From UBA1447 sp002329225 (GTDB taxonomy: Bacteria; Bacillota; Clostridia; Oscillospirales; Acutalibacteraceae): a stretch of 64,000 nucleotides of DNA. Of the stretch, positions 61,601-64,000 are shown in pieces. Numbering within the stretch: the stretch's first letter is position 1; every line of letters begins with the position of its first letter. Below the pieces are notes generated by a model, which worked only from the letters and a program-made list of their open reading frames with translations, was not told the origin of the DNA and made no database searches. Where the stretch lies: assembly GCA_050946835.1 (NCBI GenBank), contig JBMNVN010000001.1, forward strand, positions 1-64,000. The letters run 5' to 3'. The position numbers and the translations under genes are program-made.

Positions 61601-64000
61601 GGGCAACACCGGCAATACAGCCGGCGCCGCCCAATGCACCGGTTACATTGAAGGAGCAATCTTTAAGAGTGAAATCCCCTATTTTTGCCCCTGCTACAAA
61701 GCCGAAAAGACCCACACCTTGGTCTACCGACTCCACACTGAGGTTACTTACAGTTTTACCGTTGCCGTCAAATATGCCGCCAAATTTATAAGTGGCATTT
61801 CCGATGGGTTTGTAGTTATTGTAGCCGTTCATATCTATGTCGGCATAAAGTCTGATTTTAAAGTTTGCTCCGTTGGTAAGCAGTCTTGACTGTTCATCAC
61901 TGAGGTATTGAAGCTCCGCCGGGGTGTAAACCATGAAGTAACCGTTACCGTCAACACTTATACCGTTGTTGATAGTAATACGAGCGCGAAGGCCGGTAGA
62001 GGTATGAACCGCCTCAAACCCGGTTTCAATAGGAAGGGTGGCACCGGTAGTCATTTTTATGCTGAAAAGCAAAGTAGTATTATTTTCAATGCTCCGGCTC
62101 ATGACCGTCACCTTATTGGGGTCTACCGAATCGGTAAAATCACCTACGACGGGGTTTTCGAACATAGTGACGGAGGGCGGAACGGTTAGATGAATACTGT
62201 TAACACCGCCGTCAGTGGGGACAAAACCGAAATCGCCTTCATCAAATTTCCACTCTATTACAGAGTCTGATTCACTGATATTGTTAACGGGGAGAACCGT
62301 TGCCTGATTTGCAGGATTTGTATCTTTAAGGCTCCAATATAAGTTTTCCACCAAGTGATTAGCTAATTTGTTACCAATTGCTATATGACCGCCACGCTGA
62401 ACCTTGCCTGCGGCAAAGCAATTGAGCAGTTTACCTTCGTTTGCAGAAATACCGCCGATCAGACTGCCCACGTTGGGCAGAGTAGCATCGGAGGAAATAT
62501 CGGCATTTGAGCCGCAGTTTTCAATTCGAGCTTTTTCAGCATTAAGGTGACCAATAAGACCGCCTATATTATTAGCATCCGCTGTAGTTATATTAACCGG
62601 CAGGTTGGTAAAGCAACCGTAAACATAAGCATTACCCCGCAGTGTATTTATAAGACCGCCGGTATTGGAAGAAAGTCCGCCGTAAATACGCAGATATGCC
62701 GAGGCATCACCGGTGAGTTTGACTGTTTTAACCGTGCCGCCATAAACGGAGCCTAAAACGCCGGTGGTTATTTCACCGGTTACTACGATGTTCAGGCTGT
62801 AAATATAACCTTTTGCAAGGTTTGCCTCAATATCGGGACCGCCGTTTTCAGGCGGGGTATCACCCCGAGAGCCATAAACACCTTTGAAAAGATTTCTGTT
62901 CACGGAGAGGGTTCTGCCGTTACCGTCAAGGGTGCCGGTAAAGTTTGTCTCTATCCAAGTGAGAGGTTGTGTCATGTCAAAATCCAAACGGAAGTCGGCA
63001 TAAGGAACACTATACAAAATGGCAAGGGAGGGTTGGCTGTTTATGCCTATGGGATTAATCCGGCTGACTACGGGATCGGCACCCGCCCCCGTGGTAATGG
63101 CTGCATGGATAAACAGCCGCTGATTAAAGGAGCGGGAAACAGCATCGGCCCCCACCCTTGAAGGTCCGGTTTGAGGCAGAGTAAAAGTAACATAATAAAA
63201 TATGATTTGACTTACACCGGAGCCGGCACCGGCCGTTAAAACCACATTATCGCCCGTAGCATCAAGGCTTAAGTGAGTACCCGGGGAACTGAATGCAGTG
63301 GGAAGACCCATGGCGGGACCGCCCGTACCCCAGGAATGGGTAAACAGGGTCTTTGATACCGTTGTGACAAGGGAAGGTTTAATGTTAAGCGCCTTGACAC
63401 CTTTACTTATATCGTAGTCATCCGAGCCGTTTAGGGCACAATGGGTAGGCAGTGAGCTGACCGCAGAGGACCAACGGTTGGGGTTAGTCGAACTGAGCAT
63501 GCTCAGCTTTGCCCTGCTTCCTCCTATAACGGCACCGGCAGCAGTTGCTTTGTCGGAAAGAGCTACAAGAGCATAAGAGCCTTCCACAAGGGTCCCCTCT
63601 TCAGCGAACCCGACTATACCGCCGACCGAGTAGCCGATTCTTGTGCCGGACACATTGTTGTGGTCTTGCTTACCGGAGGCCCAAGAGTTTTGAACCCGAC
63701 CGGTATTTTGCCCGGCTATGCCGCCATAAACGGCGTTAAGGGTCGCTGTAAAAAGCATACCGACATTGCTTACGGTAGAATAAGATACGGTACCGGTATT
63801 TCGCCCGACTATACCGCCGAAAACGGCGTTAGCGTCAGCGATGGCATTGCCGCCAATGAAATCACAGTTTATGTCACTGATATTACCTATATTCGTCACT
63901 GTACCCACAATGGCACAATTATTGATAACGCCGGCACTCATACCGGCAATACCGCCCACTAAAGAACCACGTGTAAATTTGGGGCCGGTTCCGGAAAGTG
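49608..64000 (-). CDS. Giant GLUG-repeat surface protein (N-terminus beyond window)
   Basis: An open frame of at least 4,797 codons that runs off the right edge. Reading on from the GTG at 63959 to base 64000 meets no stop, so that GTG is not the real start. It is built from modules of about 530-730 residues. Each starts with a GxGSxxxPYxI-type entry, a Y-x-L-x-A-D-I/L strand, FDGNGxxI and GLFGxxxxxAxIxxL, and then many GLUG units (GGIVGxNxG...xNCxVxG) that should form a right-handed beta-helix. The last 200 or so residues are a distinct domain without LPXTG, SLH or membrane segment. It shares strand and short spacing with the TasA-like/SipW genes. It is probably an adhesin, matrix backbone or S-layer-like protein. 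Confidence 0.9.
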   Translation of the reverse strand, partial: LSGTGPKFTRGSLVGGIAGMSAGVINNCAIVGTVTNIGNISDINCDFIGGNAIADANAVFGGIVGRNTGTVSYSTVSNVGMLFTATLNAVYGGIAGQNTGRVQNSWASGKQDHNNVSGTRIGYSVGGIVGFAEEGTLVEGSYALVALSDKATAAGAVIGGSRAKLSMLSSTNPNRWSSAVSSLPTHCALNGSDDYDISKGVKALNIKPSLVTTVSKTLFTHSWGTGGPAMGLPTAFSSPGTHLSLDATGDNVVLTAGAGSGVSQIIFYYVTFTLPQTGPSRVGADAVSRSFNQRLFIHAAITTGAGADPVVSRINPIGINSQPSLAILYSVPYADFRLDFDMTQPLTWIETNFTGTLDGNGRTLSVNRNLFKGVYGSRGDTPPENGGPDIEANLAKGYIYSLNIVVTGEITTGVLGSVYGGTVKTVKLTGDASAYLRIYGGLSSNTGGLINTLRGNAYVYGCFTNLPVNITTADANNIGGLIGHLNAEKARIENCGSNADISSDATLPNVGSLIGGISANEGKLLNCFAAGKVQRGGHIAIGNKLANHLVENLYWSLKDTNPANQATVLPVNNISESDSVIEWKFDEGDFGFVPTDGGVNSIHLTVPPSVTMFENPVVGDFTDSVDPNKVTVMSRSIENNTTLLFSIKMTTGATLPIETGFEAVHTSTGLRARITINNGISVDGNGYFMVYTPAELQYLSDEQSRLLTNGANFKIRLYADIDMNGYNNYKPIGNATYKFGGIFDGNGKTVSNLSVESVDQGVGLFGFVAGAKIGDFTLKDCSFNVTGALGGAGCIAGVAHAGAGTVDTIIGKVTAGGMGIKIVDCQVVGTTRLGGVVGNSVATTGRTLSLSDIEIDNLSVSASGNTAAAGGVLGNAALNTGINISNVTINNISLEGKNQIGGVVGSCANSTSITQPTLSITNAHVTGISVQGEQSLGGVLGFHNGIYKAVGITNVSVKKGEGAGSISGTGYVGGIVGQGRLINVKGAEVNGLHIFNSGTTATGNGATGGIAGMIKGTVGDAGTQGCLVTDTLVEGMVAGGIIGKGDNGSVTYGTNNLTVKNCTVAGNTVIKVPDLDLSYTSIANFDGIAAGIVGDYSTAYQLIIEDCIVKSGILVENGKRTGGIIGWIASSNIAAKTTITNCQSFAEITSFRPAVNAGGIAGVVNNRAENFQLSNSVAGGSITLTGSSAEGVAGLVGNHTNSPTLLVTSYTQPYATNCYITTVITTTLITPNKGKILGTQAASMFVAFSDTTIDTAFSGIVFSSYPQDIIVYGNAGSHLTYPYLQATNMTYLDINKPDSVNNPDHYQHGSDQAFQINGNIQVQINVDNLPPSAYDVSPAGWVSFNDSALIVDYFDRANQLVYLTAWRNFTTGIKAEYVNGSVLLYGGLIPVALSFEAFIPIQISGVDYDWGGDGSDSNPFLIRTKDDLVAMKENILTDYSNNEYFGGFYLLANDLVFTPEDFRFDGAYYNGSKGFDPMIGTSSANTPLPFCGGFDGGGHTISGLKQVIIAGSGADAGLFAQTATHYDTVLDLYHYPSIHDLNLSDFVIAGDTQETDYAGFVVGRAGADTEFFNINVENSSLERTLLYSGGIVGQAADSNLQNCRVSGCLIKTNQESGYAGGIAGTFSGTIGDPAYMGSGYDVTVDSCEIVGGARAGGILGYNLNKSVMITSSLVTGTTEVDASGEESAGAGGIAGAFEGTGGNSIIEKSVVDEAVTVTSKNISGGIVGRSGLDGTAFLTIEKCRSFADVSATNVYSEVLNSSASAFIGHILNGRRVKLHDSIVGGSAQANKYTGGIIAFIEGNTHQLNSGTTDSLIKNIVVAADVTAGPQAKKGLLLGGADPVLLPANVIYTHLPFINVKFSSYQFGEGYTGVGAINTIQSPNLFASVYDLNLPEEDWTADYRGLRNALEFSDNMIVVLGEYPEVFNAAGSNNKIQTPKIIGDYGIRDGGEFDLFEDKQGVEFKLKAVYSETPGLVTYDVPSRTLIKTAEDASDNLIFEYENGLKVALNLLAYAELLGNGSEDYPYHISTINHLMLVRLLPSRYFYQSADLEFQPEDFEPGGAFYNEGALWEPIKGLASNVYFTGNYDGNGFSISGVKTNRPAAEFVGFFAKIQDGGRVYDLTLNNTEFTGGKYVGTLAGYVSGNGSEAVVENIEVNSGKVTSTYAASFNNHSYAGGLVGFERSSVDTPAVAGLLNCTVKNTSVSALGTNLYSTAAGIAAAAQKIHNCNAGGVDVSSGLYAAGIVATASIAGATATSPVEVKNSSLIDGHGATVVKTTANTTTAVVGGIFAMVDKPVQLILENNDLGNDVALNATRGCAGGVLGKIALRNDLAWQTNDLSVLIKACESYAYINSKLEGGAIVGAIKGFYVDLREVRIEGCVAAGGVSSLNTAEGTDIGGIIGCVAGSGGFTAPDSTLIIDCISSASVETKSANKGKIIGNAASLTSVPEGSYSAIFENIHISSYPQNINLIGNSTMNAYLKNSGGVKDLFWCNGFGAFTVDIVADGTPMGEYREIAIAPYFKDNPIPTVFNARILVDNGTDTPDDLTQGPVSIDPYHQISFHSFYSTTSAYVDQHPTISHRFTIDPLSSTSSGYIVSDLDYGLEIGIPQISFEITGKGTVDDPFKIYTVEQLTLMYYLPEMCYLQMNDLHIQQSDYSAKNPAIEDDEDGILYYRDTAFEGKGFRPIAYDTDPSTAGHQGAKFSGTFDGQGYRITGVKATLHSMDYIGFFGYAAAGAQFRDIHIELVEHTNIRDGGINGRKYVGGLIAYCESGVVIDNCSVVGSSVAGQHYVGGLVGALQSSINGSFTTCEVVAYGIVDSSYAGEAGGIAGRLNNSAGDLSLTKCFATGSIYSGFAGAGGLVGAIMGGKNLNVENAFFTGDIRTGLVNQYMPSGAQAILIGHTTAATGTRVYASKIYVAGTNTSFRSTMFPVAYSASVGTVTSAYYDSSILGLSTAQGTAATTETLTNGTLPTGFAEGEWTVQSGSYPSLKMTMSGSAAPDTYAGNHSALAALPLFVNEKDTTPANGLKYSPYLPSALNGGALTLRSSKFDITDLSPYPAGYDPDLYGNDKTGVNDRAVDLLFRDDGDNVVLYRNIFGRKTYPEYSNQVGTTSFKDGKLVCGHRAPAVTISINIGGLNYVRNVRIPLEYENYHYYIATERQLRAMTNENNAEAPNTKFCEFYSGINTDSIKSAARYQLIADINLRNVAFEPIMSENLSDGFYGKFNGNEFTISNVNVQKDINLDDNIGLFRVLTGETGGSAGIYNLNLENVNARGRKNVGALVGYANGYSAIENCRVTGGGAVEGSRSVGGLVGASSGSIINSSTVNTVTGKDVVGGLVGLLGEELQATVADCYSTGAVLAEITDNYEINNFGAGGLAGVIQSAKVRASFASGSVKVTSVDNFGYSTTARVIGIGGFAGVYMAGEFLEACFASGVVEAENIGEMKNSGGRTIYFGAGGFVGVNLDDINSCYASSSVDAKFTGDVQGSASGNVAAGVGGITGVSIGALQDCYSSGSVKRTTLPGLTELPNTYFASAFGGAIGTTLGATVGFSNLYFDYWTNGYGADFLPIGDLTVMPTGSVKALKTTEFWSTDTSVIALSNEFWSINSGAYPCLKLLAGNTNPRILYPTIVSVVAVTPNERDTSAFAGNGITMPLTMPPEIVVDAVEYDLTWEASEDSEVEFMVSLAADGISSVFVPVRTLNTYQNLSLNVWVTDNAQYATRRFDRLCAEMLGTEAKPYLIATKEDLRHIGLTAQGYADAADYGFANFYDTWYSPVTIDESGACHNYEDKVYFKLLSDIDMTRDVIYTFDPVTKELLDVEVKAPNWDSDTSNDNHYIGDITSETYPGSITFKGIDFAGNDFRINNFTSTKEFLYGVSNLSEIKDVVFVNLNIDSRGTANENTGTALARNNAGVVDGCMILSGSVAGGNNVASVIAFNSGTVKNTSVKVNVTGNTLVGGIVAVNNEGASVETSAYGGGTVSTAAASQTNAFAGALTGSNSGHIIDCFTMGNVTSSNGANALGGITGTNVGTGLIENAFSRTSVSGYDNIGGFAGLNAGTIKNAFSAGQVTVDANAVQTGVFCGTNTGTVTDAFADKSISGSSTYARLEDTTPTGCIMSMTYFSAAAQAVYVKSLSETAYPQLKAITELDSGYGEDEYIPQKFQLLIGCSAIASATIDTKYSQYVDTLALSTANPVSAITAPRDYLTAVSWTTTDASVITTAGTTGATAGTATLTAKITVNASNGNVLNLALPIEVRTGAQNPNFTGGDGSVSNPYQINSVASFNSLAYYGPNGEISYKLTADINYEGSGPAVPITNFDGKLDGDGHVIYDLTVGNNSGLFGSLNTGSEVKNLGLVGAEVTAPSTEGYIGLLAGRAYNADIVNCYVIGEIEAEATSMGGLVGLASNGTLIDSCLTSGRFVNTSQNADALTGGIAGSADTQVTVSNSLSTAYVVGDGIVGGIVGEATGESAVNNSVFAGTVLDSALESGALVPAIQTIGNIAGTVSGDSNITGCAYDRQLTFIADSNAIAKNTDELLTGSVYTLPAGLSGGSGKFAAGLAFAASPVRFYLGDSAGSVTSFSKITFPGTISGDSVTATEKPQNLEYHLNIQPGNPIQIDLMQNLDLADVYAGLEFELDTTAGTVFSSMNNGVVRYARPCLNRIVEVDYTLTNSSGDSAMDSEIVSILLKNKHNFAGEPVTYVSGVFTAAASTVSTLEDLVVSSGGFFAAGMLPAGYNYTITAQDQNGDYLLGSAGNGVGLRNFGDEYGCYIPLNDDTTAVTIHFFIVTNEPWGVYRFWTSLV
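50340..51218 (-). repeat. GLUG module 8 of the giant protein
   Basis: It opens GGDGSVSNPYQINSVASFNSL, then YKLTADINYEGSGPAVPI and GKLDGDGHVIYDLTVGNNS. It is the last module, and the unique C-terminal domain (about 50340-49608) follows. Confidence 0.75.
51222..52815 (-). repeat. GLUG module 7 of the giant protein
   Basis: It opens LGTEAKPYLIATKEDLRHI, with a long insertion before YFKLLSDIDMTRD and then FKGIDFAGNDFRINNFTS. A BIG2-like stretch (about 51520-51220: VSWTTTDASVITTAG, then TLTAKITV) ends it. Confidence 0.7.
52820..54550 (-). repeat. GLUG module 6 of the giant protein
   Basis: It opens YHYYIATERQLRAMTN without the usual GxGS, then YQLIADINLRNVAFEPIM and GKFNGNEFTISNVNV. It ends in an Ig-like stretch (about 53110-52850) that leads into module 7. 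Confidence 0.7.
54555..56156 (-). repeat. GLUG module 5 of the giant protein
   Basis: It opens GKGTVDDPFKIYTVEQLTLM, then YLQMNDLHIQQSDYSAKN and SGTFDGQGYRITGVKATL. It contains fewer helix units than module 2. Confidence 0.75.
56160..57950 (-). repeat. GLUG module 4 of the giant protein
   Basis: It opens GNGSEDYPYHISTINHLMLV, then FYQSADLEFQPEDFEPGG and GNYDGNGFSISGVKTN. The entry closely follows modules 3 and 5, including the PEDF segment shared with module 3. Confidence 0.75.
57955..59769 (-). repeat. GLUG module 3 of the giant protein
   Basis: It opens GGDGSDSNPFLIRTKDDLVAM, then FYLLANDLVFTPEDFRFDG and GGFDGGGHTISGL. The helix units are followed by a linker strand region before the next module. 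Confidence 0.75.
59775..61960 (-). repeat. GLUG module 2, the longest
   Basis: It opens with GNGYFMVYTPAELQYL, then IRLYADIDMNGYNNYKPIG and GGIFDGNGKTVSNLSV. About 2.2 kb long, it carries more GLUG units than any other module, many with the form xGGVVGxx or xGGIAGxx. Confidence 0.7.
61965..63055 (-). repeat. GLUG module 1 of the giant protein
   Basis: The entry strand YADFRLDFDMTQP is followed by NFTGTLDGNGRTLSV, then by helix units such as NIGGLIGHLNAEKARIENCG and VGSLIGGISANEGKLLNCFA. Sequence to the right (63055-64000) is the tail of an earlier module whose start lies outside the window. Confidence 0.6.

Noticed and set aside
51030..63962. Many plus-strand open frames of 60-185 codons opposite the giant gene
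   Set aside because: They arise from the glycine-rich repeats read backwards, are repetitive, lack ribosome sites and do not resemble known proteins.
49608..64000. Repeats considered as a CRISPR array or DNA-level tandem repeat
   Set aside because: The periodicity is at protein level (GLUG units of variable length). Nucleotide units differ and are in a continuous reading frame.
1..64000. tRNA, rRNA or known riboswitch genes
   Set aside because: I scanned the intergenic gaps for T-loop motifs, rRNA-like blocks and familiar riboswitch cores by eye and found none.

Overview
The window reads as a chromosomal segment of a low-to-medium GC Gram-positive bacterium of the Bacillota, most likely class Clostridia (an Oscillospirales-like gut lineage is a guess). 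Supporting signs are strong AGGAGG ribosome binding sites with frequent GTG/TTG starts, the dgt-dnaG-sigA operon, AddAB rather than RecBCD, SipW-type signal peptidases, a zinc-type L31 and a FemX-like aminoacyltransferase. No tRNA, rRNA, CRISPR array or insertion sequence was seen.

Layout. 0-2.8 kb (+): a CBM9-like protein, an APH/NahK-like kinase and a membrane-anchored GDPD-like protein that lacks the catalytic residues, in one overlapping operon behind a good promoter. 2.8-16.5 kb (-): the information-processing core, transcribed rpoB-rpoC-rpsL-rpsG-fusA-tuf, followed by an O6-alkylguanine methyltransferase and a sugar isomerase-like TIM barrel. rpoB is separated from the usual rplJ-rplL genes and has its own consensus promoter. 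16.7-20.8 kb (-): dgt-dnaG-rpoD(sigA), closed by a strong two-way terminator. 20.9-21.8 kb (-): a YigZ-family protein and rpmE. 21.9-25.4 kb (-): an island of unrecognised small membrane proteins and lipoproteins, with a decayed duplicate of one of them. 25.7-32.6 kb (-): addB-addA. 32.8-37.8 kb (+): a GH29 fucosidase, a CCA-adding-type nucleotidyltransferase with a degenerate HD site, a FemX-like enzyme and an alanine-racemase-like protein. 37.8-42.5 kb (-): an alpha/beta esterase, a GH38 alpha-mannosidase and a QueG-like Fe-S protein.

42.5-64 kb (-) is the most distinctive region. It is an apparently single-operon cell-surface system that continues beyond the right edge. A giant GLUG-repeat protein (at least 4,797 codons in the window, N-terminus missing) is followed by four proteins with TasA/camelysin-like (SipW-dependent) N-termini, interleaved with two ER-type (SipW-like) signal peptidases. 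Then come two membrane proteins that share a small extracytoplasmic domain, one of them carrying a 660-residue charge-block cytoplasmic region. SipW with TasA-like substrates is an established matrix-fibre arrangement in Bacillus. Two peptidases, four substrates, a giant beta-helix-like protein and the paired membrane proteins together look like an expanded, possibly undescribed surface fibre or matrix system.

The glycan genes (CBM9-like, NahK-like, GH29, GH38, esterase) suggest scavenging of fucose- and mannose-containing host or plant glycans. None of these enzymes shows a clear secretion signal, so they probably act on imported oligosaccharides.
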